Positions 34,514-42,946 are shown, counted from the stretch's first letter. The stretch: 64,000 nt of DNA from Bradyrhizobium hipponense (GCF_008123965.1 NZ_VSTH01000014.1:186001-250000); one strand, 5' to 3'. Notes: a model not told the origin generated them from the letters alone. Numbers and translations are program-made.

Positions 34514-35961
34514 CCATGGCTTCCCTAGATCCCGTGGCGGCGGTCCTGCTGGTCCCGATCCTTTCGGCTGCGCTGCTTGCCGTGCTGCCCGGCTACCGAC
34601 TGACAGCGCGGTTGAACGTTGTCGCCAGCATGTTGACCTTTGTTTCGGCGCTCTCGCTGTTCGTTATCGAACGCCCCCAGCCAGGACCATACGTGCTGGT
34701 CGACGATCTCAATATCGTCTTCATCGTGCTCAACACTTTCGTCGGCTTCACGACCAGCATCTTCAGCGCGAGCTACATCGCCCACGAACTCGAAGCCGGC
34801 CGGTTAACCCCGGTGTACCTGCGCTTCTACCACGCCATGTACCAGACCATGATGTTCGGCATGAACCTGGCTTTCGTGTCGAACAATATCGGCCTGATGT
34901 GGGTCGCGGTGGAAATCGCGACGCTCACCACGGTGCTGATGGTCGGGATCTATCGCACGCACGCGGCCCTGGAAGCGGCGTGGAAGTATTTCATCCTCGG
35001 CAGCGTCGGAATTGCGTTCGCGCTGTTTGGCACGATCCTCGTCTACATGGCGGCGCGTCCGATCGTAGGCGAGGGCCAGGACGGCATGATATGGACGCTG
35101 TTGATCCAGAATGCAGCGGCGTTCGATCCGGCCCTTCTCAATGTCGCTTTCATTTTCCTGTTTCTCGGCTACGGAACCAAAGTCGGCCTCGCACCGCTGC
35201 ACGCGTGGTTGCCGGACGCCCACGCCGAGGGTCCAACCCCGATATCGGCCGTGCTGTCGGGCCTGCTCCTGAACGTCGCGCTTTATGCGCTGCTGCGCTT
35301 CAAGATATTGCTTGCCGTCAATCCGCACGCGATTGCTCCGGGCCCATTGATGGTGACCATGGGTCTCGTCTCGTTGATCTTCGCAGCATTCATGCTGTAC
35401 CGCCGGCGGGACATCAAACGACTGTTCGCCTACTCCTCGATCGAGCACATGGGCATCATCGTCTTTGCGTTCGGAATGGGCGGCCCGCTTGCCAATTTTG
35501 CCGGGCTGTTGCACATGGTAATGCACAGCCTGACCAAGTCGGCGATCTTCTACGCCGTCGGCCATATCTCGCAGATCAAGGGCACGCAGAGGATTAACCG
35601 GATCCGGGGCTTGACGGTGACCCATCCGGCGCTTGGCTGGGGTTTCGTGGTGGGCGTTGTCGCAATCGCCGGATTGCCACCGCTCGGCATCTTCATGAGC
35701 GAATTCCTCATCGTGAGTTCGACCTTCGCACGGCAGCCACTGCTCGCGGTCGCGCTGGTGTTCGGGCTTCTACTTGCCTTTGGCGCGTTGACGTTGCGTC
35801 TGACGAGCGTCGCATTCGGCGAACCTCGCGGCAGCAAGGCGTCTGCGGAAGCCTCCTACGTACCGATGCTCGCGCATCTCGCATTGGTTCTGTGTGCAGG
35901 AACCTATCTTCCCGCACCGCTCGTCGTCTGGTTCCAGCACGTGGCTCGTCTTCTTGGATAA
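34510..35961 (+). CDS. hyfF: HyfF-type proton-translocating membrane subunit
   Basis: This 483-residue second antiporter-like subunit (NuoN/NuoM-like HyfF) has about 14 helices. Family features are WVAVEIATLTTVLMVG with the conserved Glu, GTKVGLAPLHAWLPDAHAEGP with the Lys and His of the ion path, and KRLFAYSSIEHMGIIVF. Two antiporter-like subunits (this and the HyfB type) imply at least two ion channels. A 4-base ATGA overlap joins it to the HyfE-type gene. Confidence 0.92.
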   Translation: MTMASLDPVAAVLLVPILSAALLAVLPGYRLTARLNVVASMLTFVSALSLFVIERPQPGPYVLVDDLNIVFIVLNTFVGFTTSIFSASYIAHELEAGRLTPVYLRFYHAMYQTMMFGMNLAFVSNNIGLMWVAVEIATLTTVLMVGIYRTHAALEAAWKYFILGSVGIAFALFGTILVYMAARPIVGEGQDGMIWTLLIQNAAAFDPALLNVAFIFLFLGYGTKVGLAPLHAWLPDAHAEGPTPISAVLSGLLLNVALYALLRFKILLAVNPHAIAPGPLMVTMGLVSLIFAAFMLYRRRDIKRLFAYSSIEHMGIIVFAFGMGGPLANFAGLLHMVMHSLTKSAIFYAVGHISQIKGTQRINRIRGLTVTHPALGWGFVVGVVAIAGLPPLGIFMSEFLIVSSTFARQPLLAVALVFGLLLAFGALTLRLTSVAFGEPRGSKASAEASYVPMLAHLALVLCAGTYLPAPLVVWFQHVARLLG

Positions 35962-35979
35962 TTGAGGGATGAACGGGAT

Positions 35980-37491
35980 ATGCCGTCGCTGATCGATCTG
36001 GTGCTGGAAGGCCGCACGAGCCGGCAGCACATGCCTTGGCCACGCTCCGTGGTCGATGCTTCCGTTTGGGCGTTTGCCGCCAACGAGTTGGCACAGGGGC
36101 GCTGGAGCCTTCTCGGCCTCTGGGGTGAGCCTTCGACGGCACACATGGCGATCATCGACCGCGACACAACGGAAATCGCGGTCGTCAGCATCGATTGCCC
36201 CAATCGCGTTTATCCCTCGGTCAGCAAGCACCACCCGCCGGCGCTTCGATTGGAGCGTACCGCCAACGATCTATTCGGATTGTCTGCAGAACACTTGCCC
36301 GATCCCCGCGGCTGGCTCGATCACAACCATTGGGGCATACGGTTCCCGCTTGGAGATCGCATCGACGCGCTATCGATCACCGCGCCCTACCGTTTCCTGC
36401 CGGTGGAAGGCGATGGCGTGCATCAGATTGCAGTCGGGCCCGTGCATGCAGGCATCATTGAGCCCGGACATTTCCGCTTTTCCGCCAGCGGGGAAACCGT
36501 GATCCGGCTGGAGCAACGGCTTGGATATACCCACAAGGGGATAGAAGGGCTCATGCGAGGCGCACCGATCGAGCGCGCCGCTCAATTGGCCGGACGCGTA
36601 TCGGGCGACAGCACCGTCGCCTATGCCTACGCCTTTGCGAGGGCCGTCGAGGCGGCGCTGCAGCTTGTCGTGCCGAATCGCGCCGTCTGGCTGCGGGCGC
36701 TGCTTGCGGAACTCGAACGGCTCGCCAACCATCTCGGCGACATCGGCGCGATCTGCAATGACGCGTCCTTCGGCTTGATGCAGGCCCACTGCAACGTGCT
36801 GCGCGAGGACCTTCTGCGCGCTGCGAACAGCGCCTTTGGTCACCGCCTGATGCGAGACGTCATCATTCCCGGTGGATTGGCTCGCGATCTCGACGCCAAG
36901 GGGCAATCAGCCATCCGTGCGGCGCTCGTTAATGTCCAAGTTCGCTTTCCCGAATTGATCGAACTTTACGACAACACCGCGTCGCTTCAGGATCGGACGG
37001 TCGGTACCGGCATCGTCGCTGCCGCACTGGCAAAACAGTACGGTGCGGGAGGATATGTCGGGCGCGCGTCCGGGCGCGCGTTCGACGCCCGTCGGGCTCC
37101 GGGCTATCCGCCCTATGACGATCTGCGCTTCGAGGTACCGACGCTCGAGGAGGGTGACGTGAACGCCCGCGTCTGGATTCGGATTCGGGAAGTCGAGCAG
37201 AGTCTTTTGCTGGCCAACCAGATTCTGGACCGCCTTCCCGACGGCCCGTTACGCACGCCACTCAGTGCCGAACCGGGACCGCGCGAGGGCATGGCGCTGG
37301 TCGAAGGTTTCAGGGGCGACATCATGGTCTGGCTCCGGCTCGACGGCGGCCAGGTCGAGCGCTGCCATCTTCGCGATCCATCATGGTTTCAGTGGCCGCT
37401 GCTCGAAGCCGCCATCGAAGGCAACATCGTCGCCGACTTCCCCCTCTGCAACAAATCGTTCAACTGTTCCTATTCCGGGCAGGACCTGTAG
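35980..37491 (+). CDS. hyfG: HyfG-type large subunit (NuoCD-like fusion) lacking NiFe ligands
   Basis: This 503-residue protein fuses a NuoC-like N-terminal domain (about residues 1-170) to a NuoD/hydrogenase-large-subunit-like domain (GHFRFSASGET, LGYTHKGIEGLM, LERLANHLGDIGAICND). In true group 4 hydrogenases this domain has R-x-C-G-I-C near the start and D-P-C-x-x-C at the end as NiFe ligands. Here the first site reads GRVSGDST. The C-terminus ends FPLCNKSFNCSYSGQDL with no DPCxxC, so no NiFe centre can form. The 49-kDa-like fold is otherwise intact. ATG 35980 is chosen over an upstream in-frame TTG. It follows the HyfF-type gene by 18 bases. Confidence 0.9.
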   Translation: MPSLIDLVLEGRTSRQHMPWPRSVVDASVWAFAANELAQGRWSLLGLWGEPSTAHMAIIDRDTTEIAVVSIDCPNRVYPSVSKHHPPALRLERTANDLFGLSAEHLPDPRGWLDHNHWGIRFPLGDRIDALSITAPYRFLPVEGDGVHQIAVGPVHAGIIEPGHFRFSASGETVIRLEQRLGYTHKGIEGLMRGAPIERAAQLAGRVSGDSTVAYAYAFARAVEAALQLVVPNRAVWLRALLAELERLANHLGDIGAICNDASFGLMQAHCNVLREDLLRAANSAFGHRLMRDVIIPGGLARDLDAKGQSAIRAALVNVQVRFPELIELYDNTASLQDRTVGTGIVAAALAKQYGAGGYVGRASGRAFDARRAPGYPPYDDLRFEVPTLEEGDVNARVWIRIREVEQSLLLANQILDRLPDGPLRTPLSAEPGPREGMALVEGFRGDIMVWLRLDGGQVERCHLRDPSWFQWPLLEAAIEGNIVADFPLCNKSFNCSYSGQDL

Positions 37492-37500
37492 GGGAAGACG

Positions 37501-38028
37501 ATGCGCAAACTTCTCTTTCAAAGTTTCTTCCAGAGGCCGCTCACAGAGCAGGCTCCTGCCCTCGACCAGACAGCTGTCGAGGAACTCGCCGCTGCAATTC
37601 GGCGCGCCACACGGCGGCGCCTCGGCCGAAGCCTCTCGATCCGCGAAATAGATGCCGGGTCATGCAATGGTTGCGAGCTGGAGATCCATGCACTGAACAA
37701 TGCTTATTACGACGTCGAACGTTTTGGTATTCGCTTCGTCGCCTCGCCACGTCACGCCGACGTTCTTTTGGTCACGGGGCCCGTGACCAAAAACATGCGC
37801 GATGCACTGGAGCGAACCTATCATGCGACCCCCGACCCGAAATGGGTCATTGCCCTCGGCGACTGCGCACGAGATGGCGGGTGTTTTGCCGGCAGCTACG
37901 CGGTGGTCGGAGGGGTCTCGCAAATCGTTCCCGTCGATCTTCATATTCCGGGCTGTCCGCCACCGCCTGTTGCGATTTTGCAGGGACTTCTTTCCCTGCT
38001 CGATCGAACGGCAAAAAGCGCCACTTGA
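37501..38028 (+). CDS. hyfI: HyfI-type [4Fe-4S] small subunit (NuoB family)
   Basis: This 175-residue small subunit has the proximal [4Fe-4S] cluster ligands intact: GSCNGCE (two cysteines, residues about 54-57), GDCARDGG (about 119) and PGCPPPP (about 150). The spacing is that of hydrogenase-type NuoB proteins, with single rather than tandem cysteines. It would pass electrons to or from the HyfG-type subunit. It is the last gene of the operon, 9 bases after the HyfG-type gene. No separate ferredoxin (HyfA/HyfH-type) gene follows. Confidence 0.92.
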   Translation: MRKLLFQSFFQRPLTEQAPALDQTAVEELAAAIRRATRRRLGRSLSIREIDAGSCNGCELEIHALNNAYYDVERFGIRFVASPRHADVLLVTGPVTKNMRDALERTYHATPDPKWVIALGDCARDGGCFAGSYAVVGGVSQIVPVDLHIPGCPPPPVAILQGLLSLLDRTAKSAT

Positions 38029-38184
38029 GGCCCGGGAGACGACTTCGGCTATCCCTGTGGTGATGAACTGGCAATTCGGCCCCTACGCTGCCGCGCCCAT
38101 ACCGTGGTCGGCACTCACGAGCGCCTGCGTATCCGCTTGGAGCGTTCTTTGATCTGAAAATCCGTTGTCAGCGAACCACGCCAT

Positions 38185-38505
38185 TCATCGAGTCCGCTCC
38201 AAAGTCCGCGGTAGCGAGGGCTTGGACTGCTTCATGTTCTTCGCCTTTGGCTTCGTAACATGTTCCCTGAGGCGAACGCCGCGGCCGCCGGCTGAACTCG
38301 TAACACCTGGATTGATCAATTCGATCCCCGCATTCTCCAACGCAGAAACCAGCTTCATCAGAGAATCGACGTTCCCGCGAATAACGTCCTCGCTCGCCTC
38401 CATGCGCTGGATGGTAGGGACTGAAAGATCTGCAAGATCGGCAGTTTGCCGCTGATCTATGTTCAGGAGCGCACGGGCTGCCCTGAGTTGGTTGGCCGTA
38501 ATCAT
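38185..38505 (-). CDS. Small XRE-type helix-turn-helix regulator (second of a flanking pair)
   Basis: This 106-residue protein is a close homologue of, and the same length as, the XRE protein at 30563-30883. It shares MITAxQLRAAR, LSVPTIQRMEASE, RGNVxSLxKL, the AGIE turn and GRGVRL near residue 80, while the tails diverge. It is convergent with the hyf-like operon, stopping 156 bases after it. An upstream ATG at 38538 would add 11 residues. The two genes probably arose by duplication and may control the operon or each other. Confidence 0.8.
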   Translation of the reverse strand: MITANQLRAARALLNIDQRQTADLADLSVPTIQRMEASEDVIRGNVDSLMKLVSALENAGIELINPGVTSSAGGRGVRLREHVTKPKAKNMKQSKPSLPRTLERTR

Positions 38506-38736
38506 GAAATGGCCGTCTCCAGTGAGATTTCCATCCAATACATCTAAGACTATCCGAATTATTGTTCAAGCATCAGTTTAGATGGAAAATAGATCATATC
38601 CAAATCTGATTCATTGGATCGAACCGAGGTGCCGAAGCAATGTAGCCCGGTCTTCTCGCAAGATACGGAAACCATTATGTGCAATTCCCGAAACGGTTGG
38701 CGCAATGCAGATCACATGATAATAGATGTTTAGTGC
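38506..38736. promoter_or_regulatory. AT-rich divergent region upstream of the second XRE gene
   Basis: This stretch has the low GC of the 30.46-30.55 kb promoter zone and is unlike the flanking genes. An inverted repeat ATCTAA/TTAGAT lies in 38538-38580 on either side of a GAACAATAATTC segment. It should hold the promoter of the second XRE gene (leftward) and perhaps that of the methyltransferase-like gene (rightward). I could not fix -35/-10 boxes. Confidence 0.35.
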
Positions 38737-39510
38737 ATGTGTTCTGATGTTCAACTTTTAATATGGTTGTGGGCCGTGAAACTGCTGGGGCGTTATCAAG
38801 GGAGGAACGGGCAGATCGAAATCGTTGAGTATTCCTGGGACGGAACCCGCGTGTACTTCGAAGAAGGCGTGAGGCAGAGTCAGGCAACGCCCCATGGCGA
38901 AAGCGTATTCACCTACGTCAAGCTCATGGACGAACTACTGTCCCGCTCCGAACAAATTCTCGTTCTGGGCTGCGGCGGCGGAAATCTTGCGACAGCACTG
39001 TGGCGTCTTGGGAAGAGGTTGACCATTGTCGACAACAATCCGATCAGCTTCGTACTTGCACACAAGTTTTTCGACCTGCCGGACGAATTGCCCTGCATCG
39101 TCTCCGACTTTCGGAAATTCGTGTTCGATGATCGCACGCACTACGACGGCATTGCTGTCGACGTCGGCGGACCGGGATTTCGGTTCACGGATGAGTTCGA
39201 TGCCGCAACCTGCGACGCAATCCGCTCGCGCTTGGCACCGGGTGGCCGGATAGTGATGAACGTGACGGTGTCGAACGACATTGATCCGACACCTGACCGG
39301 ATCGCCGCTCGGCTTGCCGGTGAGGAACTGCGGACATGGATCGTTGACGAGCAGGGCATCGAGGACCGGAATGCAGTCATCGCCTGCATGCCCGAGAAAA
39401 CACTGGGTTCGCGGGCAGCGCTCGATCGTGTCATCCGCCATAGCCATGAACGGTGGGCTATTCGCCGAGGAAGATTGCGAAGCCGCGATCTCCCCTTTGG
39501 ATCGCGCTAA
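38737..39510 (+). CDS. Spermidine synthase-like SAM-fold protein
   Basis: This protein of up to 257 residues resembles the spermidine synthase/methyltransferase fold. The nucleotide-binding motif VLGCGGGNLATALW is near residue 75, an acidic strand end VDNNP follows about 20 residues later, and VDVGGPGF is near residue 140. The N-terminal part (YSWDGTRVYFEEGVRQSQ) resembles the entry domain of polyamine aminopropyltransferases. The first ~13 residues are uncertain; GTG 38776 is an alternative start. The C-terminal tail is Arg-rich. Its substrate is unknown, and no polyamine synthesis gene is adjacent. Confidence 0.7.
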   Translation: MCSDVQLLIWLWAVKLLGRYQGRNGQIEIVEYSWDGTRVYFEEGVRQSQATPHGESVFTYVKLMDELLSRSEQILVLGCGGGNLATALWRLGKRLTIVDNNPISFVLAHKFFDLPDELPCIVSDFRKFVFDDRTHYDGIAVDVGGPGFRFTDEFDAATCDAIRSRLAPGGRIVMNVTVSNDIDPTPDRIAARLAGEELRTWIVDEQGIEDRNAVIACMPEKTLGSRAALDRVIRHSHERWAIRRGRLRSRDLPFGSR

Positions 39511-39779
39511 TGTTGTAATATCCGACAGACCGACGCGACGCGGTGGCTGCGCCGTGGATGATGATCCACCCCGGGGGCGTCGACCGGTCCCGCGTGAGCG
39601 AGGTTGATCCCAGGACACAACGGCATGCCGCGCGTAGTCGCCCATGTCCACACCCGGGTTCAGTACTTCTTCTCCAAATCAAGATATTCGGTTTTTGATG
39701 AGCTCGCACTCGGCCAGTCCAGAGCCGTGCGGGGAATACGACAGCGTATCAAGCGACACGCGAAAGTCTTTGAAAAGGC

Positions 39780-39853
39780 TGGAGCGGGTGAAGGGAATCG
39801 AACCCTCGTATTCAGCTTGGAAGGCTGCTGCTCTACCATTGAGCTACACCCGC
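39780..39853 (-). tRNA. tRNA-Gly (UCC)
   Basis: The gene on the minus strand has acceptor arms GCGGGTG/CACCCGC, a D-arm AGCTCAATGGTAGAGC, an anticodon loop CTTCCAA giving anticodon TCC, a T-loop TTCGATT and an encoded CCA. Its 3' end faces left, toward the XRE-hyf block. Confidence 0.96.
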
Positions 39854-39966
39854 ATCACCGGCTCCCTAACACGGCGCGGCGGCGGTCTCAACTGCCCAAG
39901 AGGCGGCTTTCCGCAGCCTTCCCGGCCCTCGCGAACAGACCTGGTTCCTCCCTAGACCGCCTCCCC

Positions 39967-39995
39967 TTAACAAGAGCGGCGTTGCCGCCTATATG
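39967..39995 (+). promoter_or_regulatory. Sigma70-type promoter of the small transcript
   Basis: -35 TTAACA (39967-39972) and -10 TATATG (39990-39995) are separated by exactly 17 bases. Transcription would begin near 40002, about 14 bases before a perfect Shine-Dalgarno sequence. Confidence 0.6.
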
Positions 39996-40030
39996 GAGAT
40001 CTTCTGCAACCAACGAAAGGAGGTGATCCA

Positions 40031-40075
40031 GTGTCTTTTACCAAGCGCTGTCACCTCGCTGGGATCGCCCGCTAA
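40031..40075 (+). CDS. 14-residue small ORF with a perfect 14-base Shine-Dalgarno sequence
   Basis: A GTG codon at 40031 opens a frame encoding MSFTKRCHLAGIAR and a TAA stop. The 14 bases AAAGGAGGTGATCC at 40016-40029 are exactly complementary to the 3' end of 16S rRNA (GGATCACCTCCTTT). The GGAGG core is 7 bases before the start. A promoter lies upstream and an intrinsic terminator downstream, so the whole unit (about 40002-40167) is a self-contained transcript. The peptide is basic with one cysteine. It could be a leader or small functional peptide, or the unit could act as an RNA that ties up ribosomes. Function unknown. Confidence 0.6.
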   Translation: MSFTKRCHLAGIAR

Positions 40076-40136
40076 GCTTTTGAAAAGGGCTTGGCATCGG
40101 GGCGCTCTCAGCCCTGGACCAGCGAGCAAGAAATGG

Positions 40137-40167
40137 GGCGCGACGGGGCTTCCCCGCCGCGCCTTTT
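40137..40167 (+). terminator. Rho-independent terminator of the small transcript
   Basis: A 12-bp stem with one A-C mismatch (40137-40148 with 40152-40163) and a CTT loop is followed by TTTTCGTT. It closes the small-ORF unit 62 bases after its stop and lies 21 bases before the histidine kinase stop. Confidence 0.85.
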
Positions 40168-40188
40168 CGTTGGCATCGTGCGTGCCAC

Positions 40189-42600
40189 TCAGGCAGGCAG
40201 TTCGCCGGCGAGCACCTCGCGGATCCTCAGTGACAGGTCCGACTTCCGGTACGGCTTCCTCAGCAACGCCACGCCGGGATCGAGATGGCCCTCGTGATCG
40301 AGGGCGTTGTCGGTATAGCCGGACGTGTAGAGCACCCTCATCCCCGGGCGGAGGCGCCGCACGGCCTCGGCCAATTCCTGCCCGTTCATGCCGCCGGGCA
40401 TGATGATGTCGGTGAAGAGCAGATCGAATTTGGCGCCCTGCTCCACCAGCGCAAGCGCGGTTGCGCCGTCGCCGGCTGCGAGCGTGCGATAGCCGAGGCT
40501 GCCGAGCTGGGCGATGACATAGCCCTGCACCAGCGGATCGTCCTCGACCACGAGAATCGTCTCGTGCCCGCGTGCCGCCGCCGGCGACTGCACCGGCCCG
40601 GTCCTCGCCGGCGCCTCGCCCGCCGATCGCGGCAGAAGCAGCCGGATCACGGTGCCGCGGCCCTCCTCGCTCTCGATCGCAACGGTGCCGCCGCTCTGTT
40701 TGGCGAAGCCGTAGACCATGCTGAGCCCAAGCCCGGTGCCGCGGCCGACCCCCTTGGTGGTGAAGAACGGCTCGAACACGCGGTCGCGGATGTCGGCGGG
40801 GATGCCGTGGCCAGTGTCGGCCACCGCGACCATGACGAACGCACCGCGTGTGGCGTCGCCGTCACCGGCACCGTCCGCGCCGTCGAATTCCCGATTGGCG
40901 GTCTCGAGCGTCAACGTGCCGCCGCCCGGCATCGCATCGCGCGCATTGACGGCGAGATTGACGATCGCCGACGACAGCTGCGACGGATCCGCCATCGCCG
41001 GCCAGGCGTCGTCCGCGAGGCGGGTCACGATCTCGACGTTTCCGCCCAGGATCGGCTTCAACAGCTTCGCCGCCTCGACCACGAGACCGTTGACGTCGAT
41101 CTCGCTCGGCTCCAGCGGCTGGCGACGCGCAAAGGTCAGGAGCTGCGAGGTGATCTCCGCGCCGCGCGCCGCCGCATTGTCGATGAGATGGGCGATCCCG
41201 GCGAGCTCGGGCTTGTCTGCCAGCCCCTCCTGGATGATCTCGATGGTGCCGGTGATGACAGTGAGCACGTTGTTGAAGTCATGCGCGACGCCGCCGGTGA
41301 GCTGGCCGATCGCATCCATCTTCTGCGACTGGCGAAGCCGCTCCTCCGTCTCGTGCTGCTCGGTGAGATCGGTGGCCGAACCACGATAGCCCATGAAGCG
41401 TCCGTCGGTGCCGAACACCGGCTGGCCGTTGACGCTGAAATGGCGCACGCGTCCAGCCGCATCGCGGCCGCGATACTCGAATTTCCGGAACGGCTCGTGG
41501 CGATCCAGCATCGTCATGTGCTCGCGCCATTTCTGCGGCTCGGCATCGTGGTCGAAGGCTGCGTCCGAACGGCGCCTGCCGATCAGGGCCCTGTGGTCCA
41601 TGCCGAAGGCATCTGCCCGATCTGAAATGTAGGTGAACACGTGATCCGGTCCGGTCTCCCAAAACCAGTCGGATGCGGTCTCGGCATAGTCACGGAAGCG
41701 CTGCTCGCTCGCGCGTGCGTCCTCCTCGGCGCGCCGGCGAATCTTAAGGTCACGCTCGAGATTCCCATTGGCCTCGCGTAGCGCGCGATAGGCACGTTCG
41801 AGGTTGGCGCACATGGCGTTGAAGGCATCAATCACCTTGTCCAGCTCGTCGGGATCGTCGGGCGGCCGGCGCTCCAGGCGCAGAGGCGGCGGCGGCCGCC
41901 CGAGGCTGTATTTGCCGACGAACTCTGCGATGGCGACGAGATGCCGCGTCACGAGCAGATGAAACATGTAGATGATGAACAGGGAGACGAGGAACGTCTT
42001 GGCCGCCTGGCTTGCCAGAATAACGAGGGCCCTGTTCAGCAATTGCTGATAGACGTCGGTCAGCGTCGCCTCGACCTGAAGCGTGCCGATGGCACGCGAG
42101 GTCCCCTGCACCATGGTGGTCAGCGGAAATTCCCGGATCATGGCCGAACGGGTACTTCGCTCGCCGACCTCCACGCGGATCGGATTGGGCCGATTGGCGA
42201 TCTCGCGGACCTCTGCCGCACGGATGTCGGGCAGCCGCAGAATGCCGTCGAGCTGCAGCTTGAGCTGGTTCTGGTCGAGATTCCACAGGCTCTCTCCGAG
42301 GCTGCCCGTGGTGCTGCGGCCGATCTCGTCGAGCCGCGTCTCGATGAGGCCGACCTCACGATTGTAATCCAAGTAGAGCTGAAGCGCGGTCAGCGTCAGC
42401 GTCACGGCCGATGAGAACAGCAGCACGGCGGCAAGCAGGCGCGGCCCGACGCCACTGCGCAACCAGTTGAAGATCCGTGACAGGAGCGCCGCCAACATCG
42501 TGGGCCCGAGCACGGCGCCGATGCCGGTCAAATCCTGCTTCGCAGTCGCTGGCGCAATGACGCGGCGGCGCTTGGGATCTTCGTTACCTGCGTTGCCCAT
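40189..42600 (-). CDS. Hybrid sensor histidine kinase with PAS and C-terminal receiver
   Basis: This 803-residue membrane sensor has, in order, membrane helices near residues 40-60 and 180-200 with a periplasmic domain between, a HAMP-like linker, and a PAS domain (DYAETASDWFWETGPDHVF). These are followed by a histidine kinase core with the phospho-accepting His in GGVAHDFNNVLTVI, N-box NLAVNARDAMPGGG and G-box GRGTGLGLSMVYGF. A C-terminal receiver (ILVVEDDPLV, phospho-acceptor Asp in LLFTDIIMPGG) completes it. ATG 42600 is chosen; the frame opens at 42666. No response regulator gene is adjacent, but a periplasmic binding protein gene is divergent, 346 bases away. Confidence 0.88.
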   Translation of the reverse strand: MGNAGNEDPKRRRVIAPATAKQDLTGIGAVLGPTMLAALLSRIFNWLRSGVGPRLLAAVLLFSSAVTLTLTALQLYLDYNREVGLIETRLDEIGRSTTGSLGESLWNLDQNQLKLQLDGILRLPDIRAAEVREIANRPNPIRVEVGERSTRSAMIREFPLTTMVQGTSRAIGTLQVEATLTDVYQQLLNRALVILASQAAKTFLVSLFIIYMFHLLVTRHLVAIAEFVGKYSLGRPPPPLRLERRPPDDPDELDKVIDAFNAMCANLERAYRALREANGNLERDLKIRRRAEEDARASEQRFRDYAETASDWFWETGPDHVFTYISDRADAFGMDHRALIGRRRSDAAFDHDAEPQKWREHMTMLDRHEPFRKFEYRGRDAAGRVRHFSVNGQPVFGTDGRFMGYRGSATDLTEQHETEERLRQSQKMDAIGQLTGGVAHDFNNVLTVITGTIEIIQEGLADKPELAGIAHLIDNAAARGAEITSQLLTFARRQPLEPSEIDVNGLVVEAAKLLKPILGGNVEIVTRLADDAWPAMADPSQLSSAIVNLAVNARDAMPGGGTLTLETANREFDGADGAGDGDATRGAFVMVAVADTGHGIPADIRDRVFEPFFTTKGVGRGTGLGLSMVYGFAKQSGGTVAIESEEGRGTVIRLLLPRSAGEAPARTGPVQSPAAARGHETILVVEDDPLVQGYVIAQLGSLGYRTLAAGDGATALALVEQGAKFDLLFTDIIMPGGMNGQELAEAVRRLRPGMRVLYTSGYTDNALDHEGHLDPGVALLRKPYRKSDLSLRIREVLAGELPA

Positions 42601-42946
42601 GCACCACGTCCCCGAAAATGGCGACACCCTGCTCGGCCTGCCGATCGCAGCCTCGAGCAAACTCAACGGTTGAGACTCGGCCTCAGCACGCGATGCGCGC
42701 GGCGATCCTGTCGGCCCATGGGCGGCTTGAGGTCGGCGGGGTCATATCTTGCGCCCAGCAGCAGGATTCCCGGGCAAACTAGCACCTCGCGTGCTAGAAT
42801 GACATCGGTGAAAGTCCGGAGCCGCCGGACAGCGGGAACGCGCTGTGAGCGTTGCTGCCCGGCGCAGGCGCCAGCTCCGGTAGATCGCGCGGCGCCGGAA
42901 TCCGGCGGTAGCGGGGCACGCCCATAAGGCGCGCCCGAGGAGATGC
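42601..42946. other. Divergent intergenic region, kinase/binding protein
   Basis: This 346-base gap between the kinase and binding-protein genes must hold both promoters. It contains a GC-rich imperfect hairpin region at about 42812-42900 (CCGGAGCCGCCGGACAG, GCGCCGGAATCCGGCGG) just upstream of the binding-protein gene. No coding frame is supported. Confidence 0.4.

Noticed and set aside
30883..38028. Functional formate hydrogenlyase or H2-evolving hydrogenase-4
   Set aside because: The large subunit lacks the NiFe-binding cysteines and there are no maturation, ferredoxin or formate dehydrogenase genes in the window.
40016..40029. Possible 3' end of a 16S rRNA gene on the minus strand
   Set aside because: Only 14-16 bases match the complement of the 16S tail; the next bases do not continue as rRNA. 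It is explained as a perfect Shine-Dalgarno.
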